Made by a program: the position numbers and the translations under genes. A DNA stretch of 64,000 nucleotides from the NCBI RefSeq assembly GCF_001294645.1, contig NZ_CP011868.1, positions 4,588,001 through 4,652,000 of the forward strand. Reading direction: 5' to 3'. The DNA comes from Pseudonocardia sp. HH130629-09. Its GTDB lineage: Bacteria; Actinomycetota; Actinomycetes; Mycobacteriales; Pseudonocardiaceae. The notes beneath the pieces are model-generated. The model worked only from the letters and a program-made list of their open reading frames with translations, did no database searches and was not told where the DNA came from. Below are positions 21,021 through 29,036 of this stretch, one piece after another (the first letter of the stretch is position 1; the number at the start of each line of letters is the position of its first letter).

Positions 21021-21246
21021 GCCGGCCGGTCTCCCAGCGCATGCTCACCCTCACCCTGCGCCAGCTCCACCAGGACGGCCTGATCACCCGCACCGCCTAC
21101 GCCGAGGTCCCCCCGCGCGTCGAGTACGCCCTCGCCCCGCTGGGGCACGGCTCCACGAGATCGTCACGTCGCTGATCGGCTGGGCTGCCGACCACCACGA
21201 CGAGATCCGTGCCAACCGCGAACGCGCCGCGGCGACCGGACGATGA
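21021..21246 (+). pseudogene. C-terminal remnant of an HxlR-type regulator with an internal frameshift
   Basis: The sequence encodes [20 protein letters not shown] then [15 protein letters not shown], which is the wing and end of an HxlR winged-helix domain. A one-base deletion after GGGCACGG near 21150 shifts the frame. The expected continuation [20 protein letters not shown] is in another frame and ends at 21246. The N-terminal half with the conserved cysteine is absent. It is joined directly to the FecB fragment, so both genes were truncated at one breakpoint. Confidence 0.75.
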
Positions 21247-21401
21247 CCACCAGGCGAGCTGCCACGGACAGGACGCGATTCGCGGGTGGCCGACCGGGAG
21301 ACCGCCCCGACTCGTGAGCGCCACCGCGTCCTGGTGCGCGACGGCCGGGTCGGCATCACCGATGTCGTCGTCCGATCAGGACGGGGGCCGGTCACGAACA
21401 G
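21247..21401. other. Junk DNA between the truncated HxlR gene and the first IS1380 element
   Basis: A short open frame beginning at 21286 encodes RERHRVLVRDGRVGITDVVV and stops at a TAG created by the CTAG that flanks the insertion sequence. It may be the remnant of a small gene, but I recognise no family. Confidence 0.35.
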
Positions 21402-21450
21402 CTAGCCCGGGGCTTTCATCGCGGTTCGCCGAGCGGGGCGTGTCAGAAGG

Positions 21451-21526
21451 CTGGAGGGTGCCACTGACCAGCAAGGATGGGGATTGCTGAGGTCCCGTAT
21501 CCGCGCGAATCAGGAGCACCCTCCAG
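21451..21526 (+). promoter_or_regulatory. Long-range stem in the IS1380 leader ending at the transposase start codon
   Basis: CTGGAGGGTGC at 21451-21461 is the exact reverse complement of GCACCCTCCAG at 21516-21526, which lies just before the GTG start. In an mRNA reading in from outside, this stem would occlude initiation. The same pair of arms occurs in copy 2 at 23155-23165 and 23220-23230. Confidence 0.5.
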
Positions 21527-22936
21527 GTGAAGAAGGCTATCGGGTTCTACTCGTGCCCGGACATCGACACGGCCGCGACAGCGGTGGTGTCGCATGCCGG
21601 GACGAGGCTGCTGACCGAGACCATCGGCAAGGTCGGGCTCGACCACGCTCTGTCGCAGGCGTTGGAACCGTGGCGGCCGCGGTTGGCGGTGCACGACCCG
21701 GCGAAGGTCCTGCTCGATCTCGCGTTGACGCTGGCCGCCGGCGGGGACTGCCTGTCCGACATCGCGCTGTTGCGTGCGGAGCCCGCTCTGTTCGGTCCGG
21801 TGGCCTCAGACCCGACGGTCTCCCGCACGGTAGATCGCCTCGCCGCCGACTCGACCGCGGTGTTGGCGGCGATCGATGCCGCCCGCGCCACGGCTCGGGC
21901 GAAGGTGTGGGCGCTGGCCGGTTCCGCCGCTCCCGACCACCAGACGGACGCGGCGAACCCGCTGGTCATCGACGTGGATGCCACCCTGATCACCGCCCAC
22001 TCGGACAAGCAGGGCGCCGCACCGACGTTCAAGAAGGGCTTCGGGCACCATCCGTTGTGGGCGTTCTGCGACCACGGCGCGGCCGGGACCGGTGAGCCTC
22101 TCGCGGCGCTGCTACGCCCCGGGAACGCCGGGTCGAACACCGCCACCGACCACGTCACCGTCATCCGGGCGGCGCTGCGCCAGCTCCCCGACCACCGCCC
22201 GGGCAACCGTCCCGGCCGCAAAGTTCTGATCCGGGTCGACGGCGCAGGTGCCTCGCATGAGCTCCTCGACTGGCTGGCCGGGCAGCGTCTGTCCTATTCA
22301 GTCGGCTTCGGGCTGTCCCAGGCTCTGGTCGACCAGCTCGCCGCGCTCCCGGCCACGGACTGGCAGACCGCGCTCGATGCCGACCGCGAGCCCCGTCCCG
22401 GAGCCTGGGTCATCGAGGCGACCGGCCTGATGAACTTGACCTCCTGGCCGAAAGGGATGCGGGTGATCGTCCGCCGCGAGCGCCCGCACCCCGGCGCGCA
22501 GCTACGGATCACCGACCCGGACGGGTTGCGCTACACTGCATTCGCCACCAACACACACCCCGGTGGAGCGGGCCGCCAACTCGCCGACCTCGAGCTACGA
22601 CACCGCCGCCGGGCCCGCGCCGAGGACCGCATCCGGGCGGCGAAGGACACCGGGCTGACCAACCTGCCCTTGCACGAGCTCGACCAGAACCGGATCTGGC
22701 AGGCCGTTGTCGCGCTCGCCTGCGAGATCACCGCCTGGGCGCAGATGCTCGCCTACACCGACCACCCGGCGCGGCGCTGGGAACCGAAACGACTCCGGCT
22801 GCGGCTGTTCTCCCAGCCCGCACAGCGAGCCCGGCACGCCCGCCGAACCGTCCTGCACCTGCCCGCCCACGCACCCTGGGCCAGGCTGCTCTGCGAAGGC
22901 CTCGCCCGGCTGCGCGCACTCGCCGTCCCCGGCTGA
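21527..22936 (+). CDS. IS1380-family transposase, copy 1
   Basis: A 469-residue DDE transposase. The catalytic core includes LVIDVDATLITAHSDKQGA (first Asp) and a later stretch KVLIRVDGAGASHELLDWL (second Asp), with the basic C-terminal region ADLELRHRRRARAEDRIRAA followed by LPLHELDQNRIWQAVVALA. The start is GTG, giving MKKAIGFYSCPDID. The frame is intact and probably functional. It is nearly identical to the copy 1.7 kb downstream. Confidence 0.92.
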   Translation: MKKAIGFYSCPDIDTAATAVVSHAGTRLLTETIGKVGLDHALSQALEPWRPRLAVHDPAKVLLDLALTLAAGGDCLSDIALLRAEPALFGPVASDPTVSRTVDRLAADSTAVLAAIDAARATARAKVWALAGSAAPDHQTDAANPLVIDVDATLITAHSDKQGAAPTFKKGFGHHPLWAFCDHGAAGTGEPLAALLRPGNAGSNTATDHVTVIRAALRQLPDHRPGNRPGRKVLIRVDGAGASHELLDWLAGQRLSYSVGFGLSQALVDQLAALPATDWQTALDADREPRPGAWVIEATGLMNLTSWPKGMRVIVRRERPHPGAQLRITDPDGLRYTAFATNTHPGGAGRQLADLELRHRRRARAEDRIRAAKDTGLTNLPLHELDQNRIWQAVVALACEITAWAQMLAYTDHPARRWEPKRLRLRLFSQPAQRARHARRTVLHLPAHAPWARLLCEGLARLRALAVPG

Positions 22937-23109
22937 GCCCGACCCCGCCGTCACGACGACCCAGGACCCCGACCGGACCAGTGGAAACCGGCGCCCACCC
23001 GAGCGACCTCGGCTGAACTGTCACACCCGCCAGGCAGAATCAGCGCCACCACACCGACGAGCACCGGTGTCGATCAAGCCGGGACTGCCCGACGAAAGAT
23101 CCGGGCTAG

Positions 23110-24806
23110 CCTGGGGCTTTCATCGCGGTTCGCCGAGTAGGGCGTGTCAGTGGGCTGGAGGGTGCCACTGACCAGCGAAGATGGGGATTGCTGAAGTCCT
23201 TATCGTCGCGCAGGCAGGAGCACCCTCCAGGTGAAGAAGGCTATCGGGTTCTACCCGTGCCCGGACATCGACACGGCTGCGACGACGGTGGTGTCTCACG
23301 CCGGGACGCGGCTGCTGACCGAGACCATCGCCAAGGTCGGCCTGGACCGAGCCCTGTCGGTTGGGCTGGAGCCGTGGCGGCCGCGGCTGGCGGTGCACGA
23401 CCCGGCGAAGGTTCTGCTCGACCTCGCGCTCACCCTCGCCGCGGGCGGGGACTGCCTGTCCGACATCGCCCTGCTGCGTGCCGAGCCCACCCTGTTCGGT
23501 CTGGTGGCGTCGGACCCGACGGTCTCACGCACGGTCGACCGCCTCGCCGCCGACGGTGCCGCGGCGTTGGCCGCGATCGACACCGCCCGCGCCGCAGCAC
23601 GGGCGAAGGCGTGGGCACTGGCCGGGCCCGCAGCCCCCGACCACCAGACGAACGCAGCGAAACCGCTGGTCATCGACGTGGACGCCACCCTGGTCACCGC
23701 CCACTCCGACAAGCAGGGCGCCGCACCGACGTTCAAGAAGGGCTTCGGCCACCATCCGTTGTGGGCGTTCTGCGACCACGGCGCGGCCGGAACCGGAGAG
23801 CCTCTCGCGGCGCTGCTGCGGCCGGGCAATGCGGGGTCGAACACCGCCGCCGATCACGTCACCGTCATCCGCGCCGCCCTGCGCCAGCTCCCCGACCACA
23901 AACCCGGCAACCGTCCCGGGCGGAAGGTACTGATCCGCATCGACGGTGCCGGCGCCTCCCACGAGCTCCTCGACTGGCTGACCGGGCAGCGCCTGTCCTA
24001 CTCGGTCGGGTTCAGCCTCACCCAGGAACTGGTCGACCAGCTCGCCGCTCTCCCGGCTGCGGACTGGCAGACCGCGCTCGACGCCGACCGTGAGCCCCGC
24101 CCGGGCGCGTGGGTCATCGAGGCCACCGGCTTGATGAACCTGGGGACCTGGCCGGACGGGATGCGGGTGATCGTGCGCCGCGAACGCCCACACCCGGGCG
24201 CGCAGCTGCGGTTCATCGACCGGGACGGGTTGCGCTACACCGCGTTCGCCACCAACACCCGCCCCGGCGGCCCCGGCCGCCAACTCGCCGACCTCGAGCT
24301 GCGACACCGCCGCCGCGCCCGCGCCGAGGACCGCATCCGCGCGGCGAAGGACACCGGGCTCACGAACCTGCCACTGCACGAGCTCGACCAGAACCGGATC
24401 TGGCAGGCCGTGGTCGCGCTCGCCTGCGAGGTCACCGCCTGGGCGCAGATGCTCGCCTACACCGGGCACCCGGCACGCCGTTGGGAGCCGAAACGACTCC
24501 GGCTGCGGCTGTTCTCGATGCCCGCCCAGCGAGCCCGTCACGCCCGCCGAACCGTGCTGCACCTGCCTGCGCACGCACCCTGGGCCGAACTGCTCTGCGA
24601 CGGCCTCGCCCGGCTGCGCACGCTCGCTGTTCCCGGCTGAGCACGAACCCTCCGTCGCGACGACCCAGGAAACCGACCGGACCCGTGGACCCGGCGCCCC
24701 GAGCGACCTCGGCCGAACTGTCACACCCAACGGGCACAATCAGGCCCCGCCACACCGGCCAGCACCGGTGTCGATCAAGCCAGGACTGCCCGACGAAAGA
24801 TCCGGG
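23110..24806 (+). mobile_element. IS1380-family insertion sequence, copy 2 in direct tandem
   Basis: A complete element of 1697 bp starting CCTGGGGCTTTCATCG and ending GACGAAAGATCCGGG. It is separated from copy 1 by only the four bases CTAG and followed by another CTAG (24807-24810). The order CTAG-IS-CTAG-IS-CTAG suggests one copy inserted at the duplicated target of the other, or tandem duplication by recombination. Differences scattered along the copies, including three bases of length, show they are not a fresh duplication. Confidence 0.9.
23231..24640 (+). CDS. IS1380-family transposase, copy 2
   Basis: A 469-residue protein of the same length as copy 1, with substitutions such as LDHALSQALEPW changed to LDRALSVGLEPW. 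The Asp-containing motifs LVIDVDATLVTAHSDKQGA and KVLIRIDGAGASHELLDWL are intact. The frame shows no stop or frameshift, so it should be active if translated. Confidence 0.92.
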   Translation: MKKAIGFYPCPDIDTAATTVVSHAGTRLLTETIAKVGLDRALSVGLEPWRPRLAVHDPAKVLLDLALTLAAGGDCLSDIALLRAEPTLFGLVASDPTVSRTVDRLAADGAAALAAIDTARAAARAKAWALAGPAAPDHQTNAAKPLVIDVDATLVTAHSDKQGAAPTFKKGFGHHPLWAFCDHGAAGTGEPLAALLRPGNAGSNTAADHVTVIRAALRQLPDHKPGNRPGRKVLIRIDGAGASHELLDWLTGQRLSYSVGFSLTQELVDQLAALPAADWQTALDADREPRPGAWVIEATGLMNLGTWPDGMRVIVRRERPHPGAQLRFIDRDGLRYTAFATNTRPGGPGRQLADLELRHRRRARAEDRIRAAKDTGLTNLPLHELDQNRIWQAVVALACEVTAWAQMLAYTGHPARRWEPKRLRLRLFSMPAQRARHARRTVLHLPAHAPWAELLCDGLARLRTLAVPG

Positions 24807-24810
24807 CTAG

Positions 24811-24849
24811 GGTCTCGTCGTGTCACTCCGCATTTCCAGCGTCCTGAAC
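24811..24849. other. Short spacer between IS1380 copy 2 and the IS256-type element
   Basis: Thirty-nine bases that belong to neither element. They may be the left remnant of whatever DNA the IS256-type element entered. They show no match to the sequence just right of that element at 28573, so no 8-bp target duplication is visible. Confidence 0.4.
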
Positions 24850-25511
24850 GGGTCTGTAACAGGAACGGTGGTTCCGGCGTTGTTGGTCAGTAGTGCTCGG
24901 CGGACGGCCAGCGGTCACTGAAAGTGATCGCGAAGGCGTTGATCACCGGCTTCCAGCGGATCGTCCACCGTGCACGCCCCTTCCCGGTCGGGTCGAGGCC
25001 GCGGGTCACAAGATACAGGCATGTCAACGCGGCCGCCTCGCTGGGAAATGCCCTCGCGCTCGTACCGCTCGGCGGTATCGGGCGTTGAGTGATTCGATCG
25101 CGTTCGTCGAGCACAACACGGCACGGATCTCAGTGTGGTAGTCGAGGAACGGAACGAATTCGGGCCAGGCGTTGCGCCACAACCGGATCATCGCCGGGTC
25201 GGTTCGACCCATTTCTCGTCGAGGTCGTCGAGGTCGTCGAGGGCGGCCAGCGCCGTGTCGGCGGTGGGTGCGGTGTAGATCGCGCGAATGCCGCGTTCGA
25301 TCGCATCGGTGTCGCGCCGCGAGGTCAACCGGAACGAATTCCTGATCAGGTGCACGATGCATGTCTGAACGATGGTCTGCGGCCACACGTTCTCCACGAC
25401 TTCGGGCAGGCCCTTCGATCCGTCGCAGACCAGGAAGAACACATCGCGGACACCGCGGTTACGCAGATCGGTCAGCACCCCGAGCCAGAACTCCGCACCC
25501 TCTCCGCTACT

Positions 25512-26449
25512 GAGCCTTTGCCAACTTGATCTGTGCTGGTCAGCGGCTCTGCGGCGTGGCGTGTCCGTGAATTGGTGAAGCTCCTGGTAGACGGGCGATT
25601 GACTAGATCAACACGCCTGACCAGGAGCTTCACGTGCAGTCCTACCCGTCCGCGATGAACGTGTCCAGCCGCGTCATCCAACAGCTCGCCGACGCCCTGC
25701 GCGGCCACCGCAACCAGCTCGGCACCCGCTGGCGCAAGCTCTCCGCCGGCCGCCAGGCCCTGCTCGTGGTGGCGCATCTGCGCAAGAACGAGACCTACGC
25801 CGACCTCGCGGGCGGGTTCTGCGTCGGTACCTCGACCGCGTTCCGCTACATCCGCGAGGCGATCGCGCTGCTCGCCGACCTGGCCCCGAGCCTCGAGCAG
25901 GCGATCGAGGTCGCCCGCGGGAAGGCGTTCGTGATCCTCGACGGGAGCCTGCTGCGTATCGACCGGGTCGGGATGGGATCGGACTACAACGCCGGCTTCT
26001 ACTCCGGCAAGCACAAGTGCCACGGCGTGAACGTGCAGGTCATCGCCGACCCGGCCGGCCGGCTGGTGTGGATCTCACCGGCGCTGCCCGGTGCCCGTCA
26101 CGACATCGCCGCGGCCCGCCAGCACGGGATCATCGACGCCCTCGCCGACGCCGGCGTTCAGGCGATCGCCGACACCGCCTACCAAGGCGCCGGCAAACAC
26201 GTCGTCGTCCCGCAGCGCAGGCGACGCCTGGACCGCGACACCGGCCGCTACCGGCCCCTGTCTGCAGCACAGAAGGAAGTCAACACCACTCACGCCCGCC
26301 AACGCGGGCCCGGTGAACGGGTCAACGCCGAGCTCAAGAACTGGCGGATCCTGCGGAAGATCTGCTCCAGCCCCAGCCACGCCACCGACCTCGTCGCCGC
26401 TGTTCAGACGCTCATGATCACCAACGTCTGATCAGGTTGGCAAACGCTC
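25512..26449 (+). mobile_element. IS5-family insertion sequence inside the IS256 transposase gene
   Basis: A complete element of 938 bp. Ends are GAGCCTTTGCCAACTTGATC on the left and, on the other strand, GAGCGTTTGCCAACCTGATC on the right (two mismatches in 20). A 3-bp target duplication ACT flanks it (25509-25511 and 26450-26452). Removing the element and one ACT restores a continuous IS256 transposase frame, which confirms the boundaries. A second element of the same type begins at 63239. Confidence 0.93.
25634..26431 (+). CDS. IS5-family transposase (DDE_Tnp_4 type)
   Basis: A 265-residue transposase with an N-terminal helix-turn-helix (KNETYADLAGGFCVGTSTAF) and a DDE nuclease core. The first Asp is in FVILDGSLLRIDRVG, the second near IADTAYQGAG and the Glu in RVNAELKNWRIL near the C-terminus. 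YSGKHKCHGVNVQVIADPAG is a family signature. It starts at GTG and the frame is intact, so the element may be active. Confidence 0.92.
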   Translation: MQSYPSAMNVSSRVIQQLADALRGHRNQLGTRWRKLSAGRQALLVVAHLRKNETYADLAGGFCVGTSTAFRYIREAIALLADLAPSLEQAIEVARGKAFVILDGSLLRIDRVGMGSDYNAGFYSGKHKCHGVNVQVIADPAGRLVWISPALPGARHDIAAARQHGIIDALADAGVQAIADTAYQGAGKHVVVPQRRRRLDRDTGRYRPLSAAQKEVNTTHARQRGPGERVNAELKNWRILRKICSSPSHATDLVAAVQTLMITNV

Positions 26450-27132
26450 ACTGCCGGCCCACAGGCCCAGCACGTCCTTACGGCCGTCGACGGTGACGCC
26501 GATCGCGGCGTAGACGGATCGGTTGGCGACCTGCCCGTCGCGAACCTTGACCATGATGGCGTCCACGAACACGGCGACGTATACCGCATCGAGTGGCCGC
26601 GACACCCAGTCCTGCATCTCGGTGATCACCGAGTCGGTGAACCGTGAGACGGTCTCCTTCGACACCGACGCCCCGTAGATCTCCGAGACATGCGCCAAGA
26701 TCACCCCGGTCGTCACACCCTTCGCGTACAGCGACAACACGATCTCATCGACATCCCCCAACCGCCGTTGCCGTTTCCGCACGATCCGCGGTTCGAACGT
26801 CGGGTCGCGGTCTCTCGGGACCTCGATCTCGACCTCGCCGACAGCATCGGAGATGACCGTCTTCGACCGGTGACCGTTCCGGTTGTTCGTCGATTCCCGG
26901 TCCGGGTCGGCCCGGTTCTTGGCATGGCCGAGGTGCTCGGTCATCTCTTCGCCGAGCGCGGTCTCCAGCACGTTCTTGGTGAACAGCTTCAACAGCCCGT
27001 CCGGGCCGGTCAGCTCCAGCCCGCGCGCCCACGCGTCGGTCACCATCGCCGCCGCGGCGGCCTGCTCCGGGGAGAGCTGACGCCATGAACCCGTCTCATC
27101 CTTGGCTGAACCCACAAAGTCCGATGTCATCA

Positions 27133-28537
27133 GGGCCTGTCTCGTGATCGGTGTTTCGGCGTCGTTGCTCAGTAGGTCTCGGCTCCCGGCCAGCGGTCAC
27201 CGAACGTGATGGCGAACGCGTTGATCACGGGCTTCCAACGCATCGTCCACCTCGTGCGGCCCGTCCCGGTCGGGTCCAGGCTGCGAGTCACAAGATACAA
27301 GCATTTCATCGCAGCCTGCTCAGTGGGGAAATGACCACGCGCCCGCACCGCGCGCCGGTAGCGGGCGTTAAGCGATTCGATCGCATTCGTAGAGCAGATC
27401 ACCCTTCGAATCTCGACGTCGTAGTCCAAGAACGGCACGAACTCTTCCCACGCGTTGCGCCATAGCCGGATCATCGCCGCGTACTTACGGCCCCATTTCT
27501 CGTCGAGCTCATCCATAGCGATAAGTGCTGCATTCGGGTTGGGCGCGGCATAGATTGGTTTGATGTCGCGCTTCACCGCGTCCCAGTCCTGTCGACCCAC
27601 CAGCCGGAAAGTGTTTCGGATCAGGTGCACGACGCAGGTTTGGACAATGGTTTGCGGCCACACGTTGGCCACGACCTCCGGGAGTCCTTTGAGGCCGTCG
27701 CAGACCAGGAACAGCACGTCACGCACGCCGCGGTTCTTCAGGTCGACCAGCACGCTCATCCAGAACTTCGCGCCCTCACTGCCGACGCCCATCCACAGCC
27801 CCAGCACGTCCTTGCAGCCGTCCACGGTGACGCCGATGGCTGCGTAGACCGGCCGGTTGGCGACCTGCCCGTCCCGGACCTTGACGTGGACAGCGTCGAT
27901 GAACACCGCGGCGTACACCGAATCCAACGGCCGACCAACCCAGTCATTCATCTCGGCGACGACCTTGTCGGTGATCCGCGAGACCGTCTCCTTCGATACT
28001 GACGCCCCATAGATGTCAGCGAAATGTGCGGAAACCTCCCCGGTCGTCATCCCTTTCGCATACAGCGACAGTACGACCTCGTCGACATCTGTGAGGCGCC
28101 GCTGACGCTTCTTCACGATCTGCGGCTCGAAAGTGCTGGCCCTGTCTCTCGGAACGTCGATCTCCACGTCACCCGCGGCATCCGAGAGAACCGTCTTCGA
28201 GCGGGACCCGTTCCGCACGTTGGTGGATTCCCGGCCGGGGTCGGCCCGGTTCTTGTCGTGCCCGAGGTGCTCGGTCATCTCCTCGTTCAGCGCCGTTTCC
28301 AGAACATTCTTGGTAAAGAGCTTCAACAGGCCGTCCGGGCCGGTCAACGCCAGCCCGCGCGCCTTCGCCTCGGCCACCATCGCCGCCGCAGCGGCCCGCT
28401 CCGCCGACGCCTGCCGAGCAGGCTTCGGGTCACCCTCGCTTGGATCCACAAGGTCCGATGTCATCACTGTCCGTGCCCATCTCGCCGGACCTCAGCCCGG
28501 CGTGTCGGGCCGAAAACACCGATCTTGAAACAGTCCC
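27133..28537 (-). mobile_element. IS256-family element B, complete, nested in element A
   Basis: Ends are GGGCCTGTCTCGTGATCGGT (left) and, on the other strand, GGGACTGTTTCAAGATCGGT (right), inverted repeats of about 25 bp with several mismatches. The element is 1405 bp with an intact transposase. It sits three bases upstream of the transposase start of element A, so it displaces that element's leader. The flanks TGTCATCA and GTGTCGGC do not form an 8-bp duplication, suggesting deletion or recombination between the related elements. Confidence 0.82.
27169..28464 (-). CDS. IS256-family (mutator type) transposase of element B
   Basis: A 431-residue transposase with all family landmarks: LNEEMTEHLGHDKNRADPG at the N-terminus, AVFIDAVHVKVRDGQVANRP (first Asp), VLFLVCDGLKGLPEVVANVW (second Asp), QTCVVHLIRNTFRL, then STNAIESLNARYRRAVR (catalytic Glu) and the C-terminal KPVINAFAITFGDRWPG. 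I chose the ATG giving MTSDLVD, matching element A's MTSDFVG. The frame is intact. Confidence 0.93.
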   Translation of the reverse strand: MTSDLVDPSEGDPKPARQASAERAAAAAMVAEAKARGLALTGPDGLLKLFTKNVLETALNEEMTEHLGHDKNRADPGRESTNVRNGSRSKTVLSDAAGDVEIDVPRDRASTFEPQIVKKRQRRLTDVDEVVLSLYAKGMTTGEVSAHFADIYGASVSKETVSRITDKVVAEMNDWVGRPLDSVYAAVFIDAVHVKVRDGQVANRPVYAAIGVTVDGCKDVLGLWMGVGSEGAKFWMSVLVDLKNRGVRDVLFLVCDGLKGLPEVVANVWPQTIVQTCVVHLIRNTFRLVGRQDWDAVKRDIKPIYAAPNPNAALIAMDELDEKWGRKYAAMIRLWRNAWEEFVPFLDYDVEIRRVICSTNAIESLNARYRRAVRARGHFPTEQAAMKCLYLVTRSLDPTGTGRTRWTMRWKPVINAFAITFGDRWPGAETY

Positions 28538-28572
28538 GTGTCGGCCGGAACCACCGTTCCGTGCACAGGCCC

Positions 28573-28908
28573 GCATCGCGCGGCGGCTCGCGTTCCTCGA
28601 CGCGCAGATCAACGCCGGCGACATCGAGTGCGGACAGGCCAAAGCACATCTGGACGACTGCCTCGCCCTCGCAGGCGACATGCACGCCATCTACATGAGC
28701 ATCGACGACTCACTACGCCGGATCGCCAACCAAGCCTTCTTCGACAAGCTCATCGTCACCGACGACGACACCATCCACAGCAAGCCCGGCGTGCCGTTCA
28801 ACGTGTTCCTCGACCGCGACGTCCAGACCCTCGCCGTCCCCCAGCAGCGGCGGACGGCCGAATCCGGAACTCAAACCGGTGATATCGGCGGTTTGAACAA
28901 CGACCTTC
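28573..28908 (+). pseudogene. C-terminal remnant of a serine-type site-specific recombinase
   Basis: The frame encodes RIARRLAFLDAQINAGDIEC then AHLDDCLALAGDMHAIYMS and IANQAFFDKLIVTDDDTI, ending near GTQTGDIGGLNNDLL. This resembles the C-terminal coiled-coil and zinc region of large serine integrases of actinobacterial integrative elements. The catalytic N-terminus is gone, cut by IS256 element A. The frame has no stop before the tRNA-Ala gene and reads antisense through it. It marks the edge of a lost or decayed integrative element inserted at the tRNA 3' end. The family assignment is moderate. Confidence 0.65.
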
Positions 28909-28984
28909 TGGTGGAGCTGAGGGGAATCGAACCCCTGACCTTCTCGATGCGAACGAGACGCGCTACCAACTGCGCTACAGCCCC
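28909..28984 (-). tRNA. tRNA-Ala (anticodon CGC), CCA encoded
   Basis: The minus strand folds into a full cloverleaf. The acceptor stem pairs GGGGCTG with CAGCTCC, the D-arm is GCGC/GCGC, the anticodon stem TCTCG/CGAGA has loop TTCGCAT, and the T-arm is AGGGG TTCGATT CCCCT. The 3' end is ACCA, so CCA is encoded. Anticodon CGC reads GCG, alanine. Its 3' end faces the decayed mobile region, the usual orientation for tRNA-targeted integration. Confidence 0.96.
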
Positions 28985-29036
28985 AGGTATATCAGGCCCG
29001 CCCTCGCGGGCTGACCTGAGGAACCCTAACAGACCC

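Larger units (their letters stand above)
21406..23105 (+). mobile_element. IS1380-family insertion sequence, copy 1
   Basis: A complete element of 1700 bp. The left end reads CCCGGGGCTTTCATCG and the right end, on the other strand, CCCGGATCTTTCGTCG, giving terminal inverted repeats of about 16 bp with three mismatches. Both ends are flanked by CTAG (21402-21405 and 23106-23109), which fits a 4-bp target duplication. The transposase frame is intact. The right-hand CTAG also borders copy 2. Confidence 0.9.
24887..27130 (-). pseudogene. IS256-family transposase of element A, broken by an insertion and frameshifts
   Basis: The N-terminal half (26450-27130) is intact, with GEEMTEHLGHAKNRADPD, ETVSRFTDSVITEMQDW and AVFVDAIMVKVRDGQVANR holding the first catalytic Asp. 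The IS5-family element then splits the codons between WAGS and SGEGAEF. The C-terminal half continues through FFLVCDGSKGLPEVVENVWP but changes frame near 25200 (after LDEKW) and again near 25050 (after RGHFP), before ending in KPVINAFAITFSDRWPSAEHY. The intact homologue in element B shows what is missing. Confidence 0.88.
24850..28572 (-). mobile_element. IS256-family element A, interrupted by two other insertion sequences
   Basis: The left end reads GGGTCTGTAACAGGAACGG and continues TGGTTCCGGC. The right end on the opposite strand reads GGGCCTGTGCACGGAACGG and continues TGGTTCCGGC, so the two ends form terminal inverted repeats of one element. Inside lie an IS5-family element at 25512-26449 and IS256-type element B at 27133-28537. 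Part of the leader of element A appears to be lost next to element B. No 8-bp target duplication is visible at the outer ends (TCCTGAAC versus GCATCGCG), so at least one flank has been rearranged. Confidence 0.8.
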
